In this document: in pieces, positions 19,233 to 27,020 of the stretch | Layout: the number at the start of each line of letters is the position of its first letter | Numbering within the stretch: position 1 is the stretch's first letter | DNA from: Trichomonas vaginalis G3 | Lineage: Eukaryota; Parabasalia; Trichomonadida; Trichomonadidae | DNA length: 64,000 nucleotides | Direction of reading: 5' to 3' | Assembly: GCF_026262505.1 (NCBI RefSeq) | Contig: NC_067204.1 | Location: 20,553,300 to 20,617,299 of the forward strand | Position numbers and translations under genes: made by a program | Notes under the pieces: generated by a model | The model's database searches: none | Seen by the model: the letters and a program-made list of their open reading frames with translations, nothing else | What the model was told of the DNA's origin: nothing

Positions 19233-19817
19233 ATGACCGAAGAAGTTGAAACGGTAGATTTGACACCACAAACAAAAAGTTCAGAACCATTGTCAAAACC
19301 CGTCAAAGAACTTACAGATGAAGAGAAAAATTCAATAATAGAAAGTGCCAGGTCTGGAAATACAAACCCTAACTATAAAGTCACTTTTCATAAAAATGGA
19401 ACGGCTAGTATCTCAAAAAAGAAACAGACTCTCACAAATAAAATATTGAAGTCTGAAGGAGCTTTCGAGACAACAGATGGAAAAGTTTACTTCACTGACC
19501 AACAGTTCATTATAGAACATCTCATTGACTTAGAGTCGAAATATTCTAAACTTTACAACAAACACAAAAAGTTGAAAGGAAAACAAAAACAAATGGCATA
19601 TGATATTTATGAAGATGTTGACGACACAACTGTTCCTGCAGGTGAGGTAAAGTCAGAGGAACCGAAAAGTGACGAAAAACCGATAGAAGAAGAAAAACCA
19701 AAAACTGAAGATAAACCAAAACCAAAGTTTAGTTTGGAAACTAAACCAAGTCAACCTTCATTAGCTGGTATGGGTTGGCGTCAAAGACTTATGGCAGCAG
19801 GCAGTTATGTTAAGTAA
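19233..19817 (+). CDS. 194-residue acidic/charged element protein, unknown function
   Basis: The N-terminal half starts MTEEVETVDLTPQTKSSEP and includes a YKVTFHKNGTASISKKKQ strand-like segment. A short helical or coiled segment follows (LIDLESKYSKLYNKHKKLKG), then an acidic Lys/Glu/Pro-rich linker (residues ~140-175) and a C-terminal SLAGMGWRQRLMAAGSYVK tail. It shares the TTTTTTACTGAGATGAA leader with the upstream gene. It could be a scaffold or DNA-packaging-associated protein; no family recognised. Confidence 0.7.
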   Translation: MTEEVETVDLTPQTKSSEPLSKPVKELTDEEKNSIIESARSGNTNPNYKVTFHKNGTASISKKKQTLTNKILKSEGAFETTDGKVYFTDQQFIIEHLIDLESKYSKLYNKHKKLKGKQKQMAYDIYEDVDDTTVPAGEVKSEEPKSDEKPIEEEKPKTEDKPKPKFSLETKPSQPSLAGMGWRQRLMAAGSYVK

Positions 19818-19847
19818 AGAAAAAAATATTTTTTTATTTTTATAAAA

Positions 19848-22001
19848 ATGCCCCCATATAGAATGGATAGAAAGTCTGCTAGAATAAAAGCAGAGTTACA
19901 AAGATATGGTTGGAGAGTTTCGAAGAATTTTAAATATAGGAAGGGAAGACCCATAAAAGTCTATGACAAATTGTCTGGTCTTCGCTACGAAATGGATTTG
20001 GAAACAGCACGTGCCAATTATCCAAACAGACTAGAGAGGTTAGAAGAAGAACGTCTTATGGACATGCCTTTCGATGTTAGTGAACCTCAAGTTGAAGGAC
20101 ACGACGGCTTTGCCAGATTCTACTGGAAACATGACGAACAATTGCATCCTTTGAGAAGGAAAAAAGGTAGTGCAGAGGATGGTCATGCTCCCATGGAAAG
20201 AACAAGATATGCATATGAAAAGTATCGTGAAGTTAGAAGTCAAATTACATCTGGTCGAACCTTTACAGTAAACTTTGACGAAGGAAAGAACAAAGAAGGC
20301 TTCATGGGAGTACTTGCTGCAATTCAAGACGGAAATAAGAAAGGACACAATCTCAGATTGACCATAACAGATTTGGATGGTCACATTTACTATGCACATG
20401 GCAATGAACAAACAGCCGCAAAACTTCTTGACGCTTTCAAGACTACAAAGAGAGAACAAATGGTTGACTCCGACTCAGACATTTTTAATGCAATTGAAGG
20501 AATTGCAAGTGTCAAGTTCGAATGGTACCAACCTAACCCTCAAGCAGTCAGACAACATGCTGGATACTTCCCCTTCATAAATAAGTCTGACATTGACTTG
20601 ACAAGGTATGGAATTTACAATTCAATTGAAACAATTGTCAATGAACCTTGTATTCTTACATGTCTCAGGAACTCTGGTCTTGTTACAGATGAGAAGATGA
20701 AGTATCTTGAGTCATGTGTGAAGACAAGGTACATTCTCAGAGGTCAATTGGCAAAAATTGCACCGTTGGCAAATGTCAATATCCGAGTCAACATACCTAC
20801 AGCTAAAGGTTCTTCACATGACGACTATGTTGTTGAGTTCAATTTACCATGGTTGAAGATTGTAATTGTCCATAACCACTTCATGTTGAACGAAAGTCTT
20901 ACAAACCCATTGTTCGGAAAAGGCAAGTGCAACATTGTCAGAGCTGTAAACATTCTTTTCGAGAAAGGTTTGTTGGAACCAATTCCAGATGACAAGCTGA
21001 CAGAAACTTTTGTACCAAAAGACGAAACAAACTTTTCATTGTTAGCAAGACCAAAAGTTGTTCCAGACAAAGTTCTAGTACAAAAGAAGTACACAGTTCC
21101 ACAAGGAGTTGGTATGTTCGGATACCAACCTGAACCAGAAGAACTTCCAATGAGGTTGCAAGAACTTCAAGATGCTATAAACAAACTTCCATTGAGACAT
21201 CCAATTGACGTCAAATTGTATTGGAGAGCATCTGAGTTAGGTCAGAAGGTTTTATATGAAACAGGTTGCTTCGACGATGTTTATGAGATAACAGGAGAAG
21301 TTTCTCAGAAGATAAGAGACTCACTTGAATTTCCACAAACTGGACCAATTGGTTGCGACAAGTTCGACTCAAACGAAAAGATATACTATGTCGACCTTAA
21401 CGCTGCATACATGAGGTTTGTCCAATATATTCCGACTGGAATTCCAAACGAAGATGGTGAGTTCCCGGGAAGGAACTATACAGTTGGAAAAGTCATACAA
21501 CAACTGTATGATATTAGGAAAGCTTCAAACCCCAAACTTGCAATGACACTCAAATTGCTTATGAATTCGACATGGGGATATTCCATTAAGAAACCTCAAG
21601 AGATGAAGAGTAAACATTATGAGAAGGTCGACAACTTTGTTGAAAGGTTTTCTCCTTTTGTTTTGAAGTACGAATTCACTCAAGGTCAAAGTGGCTTAGT
21701 AACCACATTAAAACCTATTGTCGAACATTGGTCTTACCCTCAGTTCGCAAAGGCAGTCCTTGACAACTACAACAAATTCTTCTCCGAAGTCAAATCGAAA
21801 GTTGTGGTTTACTATGAGAACATTGACGCACTCATGACGAACGAAGAAGGCTATAACAAACTCATTGAAATGGGTTTAGTCGGTGAGAAGATGGGCTGTT
21901 TTAAGCTAGATAAGGTATTTTCCGAAGTTCATGTAATATCGAAAAGGAAATATTGGGGCATACTTGAAGACGGCACAGAAATAAAACATTGCATGAAGTA
22001 A
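19848..22001 (+). CDS. B-family DNA polymerase, protein-primed type (Maverick/Polinton)
   Basis: 717 residues. The polymerase half is recognisable. Motif A is YYVDLNAAYMRF (~residue 512), motif B is KLAMTLKLLMNSTWGYS (~564-582), motif C reads YYENIDALM (~653) where YxDTDS is usual, and a KRKYWG (~697) matches the KxY motif. The N-terminal 500 residues include a basic start and a region found in viral/organellar type B polymerases; I could not see a clear DxE exonuclease motif. The A-to-B spacing (~55 residues) is short for the family. Such enzymes replicate linear genomes from a terminal protein. The substituted motif C and short spacing raise doubt about activity, although the frame is intact and longer than 2 kb. 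Confidence 0.85.
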   Translation: MPPYRMDRKSARIKAELQRYGWRVSKNFKYRKGRPIKVYDKLSGLRYEMDLETARANYPNRLERLEEERLMDMPFDVSEPQVEGHDGFARFYWKHDEQLHPLRRKKGSAEDGHAPMERTRYAYEKYREVRSQITSGRTFTVNFDEGKNKEGFMGVLAAIQDGNKKGHNLRLTITDLDGHIYYAHGNEQTAAKLLDAFKTTKREQMVDSDSDIFNAIEGIASVKFEWYQPNPQAVRQHAGYFPFINKSDIDLTRYGIYNSIETIVNEPCILTCLRNSGLVTDEKMKYLESCVKTRYILRGQLAKIAPLANVNIRVNIPTAKGSSHDDYVVEFNLPWLKIVIVHNHFMLNESLTNPLFGKGKCNIVRAVNILFEKGLLEPIPDDKLTETFVPKDETNFSLLARPKVVPDKVLVQKKYTVPQGVGMFGYQPEPEELPMRLQELQDAINKLPLRHPIDVKLYWRASELGQKVLYETGCFDDVYEITGEVSQKIRDSLEFPQTGPIGCDKFDSNEKIYYVDLNAAYMRFVQYIPTGIPNEDGEFPGRNYTVGKVIQQLYDIRKASNPKLAMTLKLLMNSTWGYSIKKPQEMKSKHYEKVDNFVERFSPFVLKYEFTQGQSGLVTTLKPIVEHWSYPQFAKAVLDNYNKFFSEVKSKVVVYYENIDALMTNEEGYNKLIEMGLVGEKMGCFKLDKVFSEVHVISKRKYWGILEDGTEIKHCMK

Positions 22002-22017
22002 AAAATTTTTATTTGAA

Positions 22018-22119
22018 ATGTACGCTGAGTTTGCTTATGTAAACACTAGAGATACAGATGGAAAATACGTTCAAATACTTCTTAACAAATTCAAGAAGCT
22101 ATATGGCATACCATTTTAA
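22018..22119 (+). CDS. 33-residue mini-ORF after the polymerase
   Basis: Begins MYAEFAYVNTRDTDGKYVQI and ends in a basic KFKKLYGIPF tail. It starts 16 bp after the polymerase stop and is preceded by AAATTTTTATTTGAA, the same T-rich motif that precedes other element genes. It may be a genuine micro-protein or the remnant of a longer gene. No family recognised. Confidence 0.4.
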   Translation: MYAEFAYVNTRDTDGKYVQILLNKFKKLYGIPF

Positions 22120-22144
22120 AACAATATATTTTTACATATATTAA

Positions 22145-23005
22145 ATGCTTCAGGTTGAAAAACAAAGAACAAAAGTAGCAGATACAAAACCGTTAGACTA
22201 TATCTTTACAAATGCTGGTAGGACTATTTCAGATGAAGAAATTTCATCCCGAGTATACAGGTTTGACTATCCAATTCGTTGGCTTCAAAGTCCTTCAGAT
22301 GCAAAGGCAATAGGATTTAGAAGAGTTTTGTTTTCAAATAGAACTAACGCATTTATGTTCGCAGTATATTTTCATGGGCAGTATAAAGGTTCTGATGGTC
22401 TAATAGACAAATTTGACGAAATGAGAATCTTCACAGTTCGTTCAGATGAAAGTCTTGAGAAAACTCTAAATGACTTTCAAACTCAAATGAACAAATATTA
22501 TTGGGAATTTCAAGAAAAATACGACTCTTTACTAAATGGAACATACTATCTGAAACTAGAATATGACAAGATGAACTCCACCGTTTCATTTCAAAAGATT
22601 GAAATTAACCCTCCAAGAGATACAGAGTTTTTATTTTGGAAAGTAGACAAACGTTCTTGGGCACAATTTCTTCGGTTACTAAACCAGAACGAACCATTAC
22701 CACCAGATGGTCCATTTAAATTTATACTTCCACCAGCAGATTTGACAGTTTATAGAAACGTGTTTGACCCTCAAAATGTTATGTGTCATGCAAGTTTCAG
22801 TTCAAGCAACAATAGTTTTCTATGTATTGGTAAGGACCTTTATGACTTTGCTTCTAAATTCTACGAACCACCTAGTAACAGTTTCTCTGACTTTCAAGTT
22901 TGGTTCACAACAAATGGTGTGCAACATATTATTCCATTGTACTATGACTTTTATCTCGAATTGTCTTTCATATATAACTACGGAAAAGTGCTGAAAAAGT
23001 ATTGA
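22145..23005 (+). CDS. 286-residue element protein, paralogue of 15427-16275
   Basis: Shares with the minus-strand copy the blocks ADTKPLDYIFTNAG, YRFDYPIRWLQSPSDAKAIG, HASFSSSNNSFLCIG, YEPPSNSFSDFQVWFTT and IIPLYYDFYLELSFIYNYG. The central part is more diverged. ATATTTTTACATATATTAA precedes the ATG. Two intact copies kept in one element suggest two related parts of a virion; the role is inferred. An AGATCT palindrome lies 22 bp after the stop. Confidence 0.75.
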   Translation: MLQVEKQRTKVADTKPLDYIFTNAGRTISDEEISSRVYRFDYPIRWLQSPSDAKAIGFRRVLFSNRTNAFMFAVYFHGQYKGSDGLIDKFDEMRIFTVRSDESLEKTLNDFQTQMNKYYWEFQEKYDSLLNGTYYLKLEYDKMNSTVSFQKIEINPPRDTEFLFWKVDKRSWAQFLRLLNQNEPLPPDGPFKFILPPADLTVYRNVFDPQNVMCHASFSSSNNSFLCIGKDLYDFASKFYEPPSNSFSDFQVWFTTNGVQHIIPLYYDFYLELSFIYNYGKVLKKY

Positions 23006-23147
23006 AAAATAATGTTTATGTTAGCATGTTAGATCTAACACGTTTTCTAACCACTTTTCTAACATCGTAGAAAACTCATGAAAACAATTTATTTTTGACA
23101 CTTTCACAAAAAACATAAAAAAATGTTTTTACTCTAAACGTTAAGGT

Positions 23148-23507
23148 TTACTGAACTGGTTGGATGTCGCCTTCACAGGTTATGTAGAATGGTTGACCAG
23201 AGAAGTGGAACAGTGCTCTGAGAATTTGTATAATTCGTGGAATTGGACTCTCTCTGTTTGGAAGTAGTATCCAAGGACGCTTGGCAAAGAACTTTATAAT
23301 GGCTTCCTTCTTTGCTTGCTTTATGTCGTCGTAGGCTGTCCCGTCTGGTACCTCAATTGGAATTCCAGTCGAAATCTCGAGAGTCAAGGCAGCCCTTCCA
23401 GAAATAGTGGTGAACTTGACCTTGGGCTTCATGACTTTGCGCAAGTAGTCTTTTACGCAGTCGTTAAGTTCAATTAGGTAAATTGCCTCGTCAAATCCTT
23501 CTGGCAT
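23148..23507 (-). CDS. Unknown element protein, about 119 residues, possibly a fragment
   Basis: The frame is open further upstream, but that upstream part is made of the TTCCGACAGG repeat array. I therefore place the start at ATG 23507 (MPEGFDEAIYLIELNDC); ATG 23522 is an alternative. The product has a helical N-terminal part, a central strand-like KVKFTTISGRAALTLEIS, and a C-terminal FHFSGQPFYITCEGDIQPVQ. Codon use is less AT-rich than that of its neighbours. No family recognised; the abrupt repeat at its 5' end could mark a broken longer gene. Confidence 0.5.
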   Translation of the reverse strand: MPEGFDEAIYLIELNDCVKDYLRKVMKPKVKFTTISGRAALTLEISTGIPIEVPDGTAYDDIKQAKKEAIIKFFAKRPWILLPNRESPIPRIIQILRALFHFSGQPFYITCEGDIQPVQ

Positions 23508-23518
23508 TCCGAGTCCTT

Positions 23519-23790
23519 CCATCCGACAGGAAAATATTTTCCCGACAACTGGAAAAAATTTTCCGGACAAAGGGAAAAATTTTTCCTTCCGACAGGAAGA
23601 ACTCTTCCAGTTGTCCGTCCGTAAACCATTCAAATTTTCGAAAATTGAGAACTTTTTGGTCGAACTTCAGAAAAAAATTTTCCATCCGACAGGAAAAATT
23701 TTTCCATCCGACAGGAAAAAATTTTCCGGACAAAGGGAAAAAAAATTCCTTCCGACAGGAAAAGTTCTTCCTTCCGACAGGACACAAACG
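23519..23790. repeat. TTCCGACAGGAAAA repeat array between divergent ORFs
   Basis: Copies of TCCGACAGG occur near 23523, 23587, 23684, 23707, 23751 and 23773. They are interleaved with GGACAAAGGGAAAAA and AAATTTTTCC tracts that are partly inverted. Open frames cross it on both strands and give Lys/Phe-rich low-complexity translations (KIFPSDRK-like on one strand, KFFPLSGK-like on the other), so those frames are by-products of the repeat. Confidence 0.75.
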
Positions 23791-23791
23791 A

Positions 23792-24184
23792 ATGTCCGAC
23801 GTCCCACCAACCGAGTCCATTCCCAAACCAGAGGAACCTAAATCACCAGCCCCTGCACCTCAGTTCCAGCAAGTACCTCCGAATTACTACCAATTTCCAC
23901 CTCAAGGTTACTACCCACCCCAGCAATTCCAATTCCAATCTCAGCCTATGCCTTACTTCCCCAACCCTTGGTTGTTCCAGCAAGCTCCACCCCAGCAATT
24001 CCAATCTCAATCCAAATCGAAGAGAGACCAAGAGTTCGAAGAAGGTCTGAACCGTTTACGCAAAGATTATGCTACAGCTCCAATTGAGAGAAAGTTGTTC
24101 CCGGACCAAAAATATAATTTAGGTGAAGAGGTGAGATCTAACACGTTTTCTAACACGTTTTCTCACCCTCATGAATTTTCATGA
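23792..24184 (+). CDS. Pro/Gln-rich element protein, about 130 residues
   Basis: The start is placed at ATG 23792 (MSDVPPTESIPKPEEPKSP), because the upstream open frame is repeat-derived. The product is a proline/glutamine/tyrosine/phenylalanine-rich chain (NYYQFPPQGYYPPQQFQFQS) followed by a charged QEFEEGLNRLRKDY helix and PIERKLFPDQKYNLGEEVRS. The frame then runs into an AGATCT repeat copy and stops at 24182-24184. The normal C-terminus may have been replaced by the repeat. A disordered virion or scaffold protein is possible. Confidence 0.5.
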   Translation: MSDVPPTESIPKPEEPKSPAPAPQFQQVPPNYYQFPPQGYYPPQQFQFQSQPMPYFPNPWLFQQAPPQQFQSQSKSKRDQEFEEGLNRLRKDYATAPIERKLFPDQKYNLGEEVRSNTFSNTFSHPHEFS

Positions 24185-24223
24185 ATTTTATATATTAATG
24201 TTTTCGCTAAGCCACTTTGTGCC

Positions 24224-24243
24224 GTCAGTCAGTCAGTCAGTCA
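24224..24243. repeat. (GTCA)5 microsatellite
   Basis: Five exact GTCA units between two AGATCT repeat copies. Confidence 0.9.
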
Positions 24244-24395
24244 ATGAAATTTACACCAAAAAATAATGTTTATGTTAGAATGTTAGATCTAACACGTTTT
24301 CTAACCTCATTTCTAACATGGTCTAAAACTCTCGAAAATCATGAATTTTCATGAATTTCCTTAAGATAGAAAAAATAAAGTTAGTTTTATTTTAT

Positions 24396-24616
24396 TTATT
24401 CTTCATTTTTTTGTATGTAAGATATGATTTCAGGGATTTTTTTGACGAAGTGCAAATCTTCACTTCGTCAAAAATAACAGTTATATAATGAAAAAGTGAA
24501 AGTTATTCTTCATTTTTTTGTATGTAAGATATGATTTCAGGGATTTTTTTGACGAAGTGTCAATCTTCACTTCGTCAAAAATAACAGTTATATAATGAAA
24601 AAGTGAAAGTTATTCT
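24396..24616. repeat. 107-bp tandem repeat with GACGAAGTG hairpins, two copies
   Basis: The period is 107 bp (starts at 24396 and 24503, with a third partial start at 24610). Each unit carries TTTGACGAAGTG and its inverted copy CACTTCGTCAAA around an 8-9 base loop, a hairpin with 12-bp arms. The two units differ by one base in the loop. Confidence 0.85.
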
Positions 24617-24757
24617 TCATTTTTTTGTATTTGACGAGAATGTTTATGTTAGCATGTTAGATCTAACACGTTTTCTAACCACTTTTCTACCCTCTTGAAT
24701 TTTCATGATTTCATCGTACATGCTTTGTCAAGACTTCTTCGTATATGCTTTGTCAAA

Positions 24758-24830
24758 CATGAACGTAAATGTTTTGTCAAACATGAACGTAAATGTTTTG
24801 TCGAAACTTCATCGTAATGAGCGTAAACGA
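24758..24830. repeat. 24-bp tandem repeat CATGAACGTAAATGTTTTGT
   Basis: Two exact units (24758, 24782) plus degenerate copies before (CATGCTTTGTCAA types from 24719) and after. Non-coding; the apparent frame over it is repeat-derived. Confidence 0.7.
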
Positions 24831-25000
24831 CCAAAAAATAATGTTTATGTTAGAATGTTAGATCTAACACGTTTTCTAACCACTTTTCTAACATCGTAGA
24901 AAACACACAAAACTCAAGAATTTTATACAGAATTTCCTTAAGATAGAAAAAATAAAGTTAGTTTTTTTAAAAAAATATTTTTTATTTTTATTGTAAGAAC

Positions 25001-25915
25001 ATGTTAGCAACAACAGCACCAAACTCTTTAGTCATGAATCCAACATCTATGTTAGTAGAAATGAAAAGCTTCATTCCTTCTTCATATACTTTTGAAACAG
25101 AAATCCAGAAGATAAAGCAAGAACTTTTAACAAGTAATTTAGACTGTACCGCACAGGATGAAGAAAATGAAGAATATCTTTATGAAATGCAGGACATTAT
25201 TGACCATTTGCCTAAACTACCTGAAATCCAACAACAAAAACTCACTATTCCTGAATTTGACGAAATTGAAGTCAAACCAATTGACTCAGTAGAAATAAAG
25301 AAGTTCATACGAAAGGTAAATTATGAATTCCTTGGTTTTCATTGCAACCATAAAGTTATGGACAAAGATTGCGACATGGTATATAAGAATGTTTCTGACA
25401 TATATAAATCTGGGGAGTTTAAGACCTACGACAACTTTGTTTCGTTAGTTGCAGAATGTGTATGGCAGATAAGAGATAAAGATAGAAGAGGTAAGGTATG
25501 GAATGAACAGATAAAACCAGCAGCTTTTGAGTTAAAGAAAACCATTGACGCCTTGGTTGTTTTAGCTGGTTTTATTTCAATGTATAACGCAAAAATGAAC
25601 CCGCAATGTTCTAAATGTAAAGCAGCAATGAGGAGATATAACTACTCCGTCAAAGAGATAGAACGTATGAGAAACGACTATGCAGACTTAAAGAAAGAAG
25701 CAGAAAAACCAGCAGAAGATAAAATGGACATGTTAGCATTTCTGAACAAAAACTATCCAACTGCTGACGATTTCCTTCTATCTGACGTCAAGAAGAAGTA
25801 TAAAGAAACCTTCGGCATAGTTAAAACATTCGATGTACTAAAAGAAGAAATAGAAGCTACGAAATTGTTTAAAGTCATGAACCATCGCAACATATACCAT
25901 GTAAAACGCTTGTAA
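25001..25915 (+). CDS. 304-residue element protein flanked by inverted repeats, unknown function
   Basis: The frame is intact. The N-terminal part is polar with an acidic stretch (DEENEEYLYEMQDIIDHL). The middle is helical with NYEFLGFHCNHKVMDKDCD, a C/H-rich patch. A second Cys pair (NPQCSKCKAAMRRY, ~residue 200) precedes a coiled segment (EIERMRNDYADLKKEAEK), and the C-terminus is basic (NHRNIYHVKRL). The Cys/His residues could bind zinc, but spacing does not match a standard finger. The T-rich motif ATTTTTTATTTTTATTG lies just upstream. AGATCT repeat units flank it in opposite orientations, so it sits in its own inverted-repeat cassette. Not a hallmark Maverick gene that I recognise. Confidence 0.7.
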   Translation: MLATTAPNSLVMNPTSMLVEMKSFIPSSYTFETEIQKIKQELLTSNLDCTAQDEENEEYLYEMQDIIDHLPKLPEIQQQKLTIPEFDEIEVKPIDSVEIKKFIRKVNYEFLGFHCNHKVMDKDCDMVYKNVSDIYKSGEFKTYDNFVSLVAECVWQIRDKDRRGKVWNEQIKPAAFELKKTIDALVVLAGFISMYNAKMNPQCSKCKAAMRRYNYSVKEIERMRNDYADLKKEAEKPAEDKMDMLAFLNKNYPTADDFLLSDVKKKYKETFGIVKTFDVLKEEIEATKLFKVMNHRNIYHVKRL

Positions 25916-26168
25916 ATAGTTATGTTAGAAAAGAGGTTAGAAAACGTGTTAGATCTAACATGCTAACATAAAATATATTTTTTCTATCTTAAGGAAATTC
26001 ACGAGAATTCATGAGTTTTGTGTGTTTTAGACCATGTTAGAAAAGAGGTTAGAAAACGTGTTAGATCTAACATGCTAACATAAAATATATTTTTGCTGAA
26101 TTCAGCACAAAATTCTGAGTAAAATGGCATATGGCATGTGTCAAACCGTTGAGTTTTCACAAAATTCC

Positions 26169-26370
26169 AAAAATAACGCTAATTTTTTATAAAATTTGAC
26201 GAAGTGCAAATCTTCACTTCGTGTCATAATGTAAAAATAACGCTAATTTTTTATAAAATTTGACGAAGTGCAAATCTTCACTTCGTGTCATAATGTAAAA
26301 ATAACGCTAATTTTTTATAAAATTTGACGAAGTGCAAATCTTCACTTCGTGTCATAATGTAAAAATAACG
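26169..26370. repeat. 64-bp tandem repeat with GACGAAGTG hairpin, three copies
   Basis: Units start at 26169, 26233 and 26297, with a partial unit from 26361, at an exact 64-bp period. Each carries GACGAAGTG, a short loop, and CACTTCGT, the same hairpin as in the 107-bp array at 24396 but in a different surrounding unit (ATAACGCTAATTTTTTATAA). Flanked by AGATCT units. Confidence 0.9.
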
Positions 26371-26734
26371 TTTACCATGTAAAACGCTTATAAAATAACT
26401 GAGGTGAAAAATTAGGTGAAAAAAGAGGTGAGATCTCACCTCTTCACCTAAAATATATTTTTATTGAATTCAGCAACAAAATTCATGAGTTTTGTGTGTT
26501 TTAGACCATGTTAGAAAAGAGGTTAGAAAACGTGTTAGATCTAACATGCTAACATAAAATATATTTTTTCTATCTTAAGGAAATTCACGATTAATGAGAA
26601 TGCATATCTTCATTAATAAGACAATGAATGTTTATATGAAGTATTATAATGTACATATGATTATGTAATGGATTTCATATATGTAGAAAGATTTGAATAA
26701 AAATTAAAAAAATTTAAGTAAAAATGAGAGGTGA

Positions 26735-26975
26735 ATAGTTTTTGAGAATGTAATTGTAGTTATTTATTGTATTGTATTTAGTGTTGATAGTAAATGTAAA
26801 TAAAAAAAGAAAAAAGAAAAAATTAGAACAAATTAAAAAAATAAATCACAGTTTAGATAATATTATTCAGCTTATTTCTTCTTATCTGCTGATTTCTTGT
26901 CTGCTGGAGCAGCAGCAGCAGGAGCCTTTGCACCATCACCAGCTGGAGCAGCTGCTGGCTTGCCTTGGCCTGCGT
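26735..26975 (-). pseudogene. Truncated fifth copy of the 90-residue K/A/P-rich gene
   Basis: Minus-strand stop at 26872-26874; about 34 C-terminal codons survive (from the GQGKPAAAP region to the end). At 26975 the match ends abruptly within CCTGCGT and unrelated sequence begins. The 3' flank (26735-26871) is also homologous to the flanks of the full copies and extends to the 11035 side of arm B. One change gives Ser for Ala in the tail. It lies about 140 bp from the presumed right limit of the Maverick-like element. Confidence 0.8.
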
Positions 26976-27020
26976 ATGGAACTGTTGTAGCAGACATATG
27001 TTGCTGGTGGAGATAAAGAA

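Larger units (their letters stand above)
23027..26546. repeat. Nine AGATCT-centred palindromes in the right part of the element
   Basis: Perfect TGTTAGATCTAACA palindromes lie at 23027, 24281, 24655, 24856, 25947, 26059 and 26533. Variants are GGTGAGATCTAAC near 24131 and the 18-bp palindrome GAGGTGAGATCTCACCTC at 26425-26442. Each sits in a longer unit (ATGTTTATGTTAGMATGTTAG, then CACGTTTTCTAACC and CTTTTCTAACAT). Copies left of 25001 are in one orientation and copies right of 25915 in the other, so they flank the 304-residue gene as inverted repeats. Some copies continue into a shared TTCCTTAAGATAGAAAAAAT block (24360, 24932, and inverted at 25975 and 26567). The flanking bases change in a compensated way while AGATCT, which contains GATC, is constant. 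Confidence 0.85.
13596..26595. mobile_element. Maverick/Polinton-like virus-type element, decayed or partial (limits approximate)
   Basis: Two hallmark genes are present: a B-family DNA polymerase of the protein-primed type (19848-22001) and a DDE retroviral-like integrase (17679-18622, broken). They sit among small virion-like genes and a Dam-like methyltransferase in tightly packed order, with a promoter motif different from the host. Left limit: a GC-rich block at 13596-13702. Right limit: the end of the repeat-rich region near 26590. I did not find long terminal inverted repeats, a double-jelly-roll capsid, a packaging ATPase or a cysteine protease. The copy is therefore either truncated or rearranged, or its capsid genes are too divergent to read by eye. 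Mavericks are known to be very abundant in Trichomonas vaginalis. Confidence 0.85.

Noticed and set aside
23483..23791. N-terminal extension of the Pro/Gln-rich ORF
   Set aside because: Entirely repeat-derived Lys/Phe/Ser low complexity; the protein-like part starts at ATG 23792.
26169..26370. CRISPR-like array
   Set aside because: Units are exact 64-bp tandem copies with no variable spacers, in a eukaryotic element.
13596..26595. Complete Maverick with long terminal inverted repeats
   Set aside because: No inverted match between the left 250 bp and the right 700 bp could be found, and capsid, ATPase and protease genes were not recognised.
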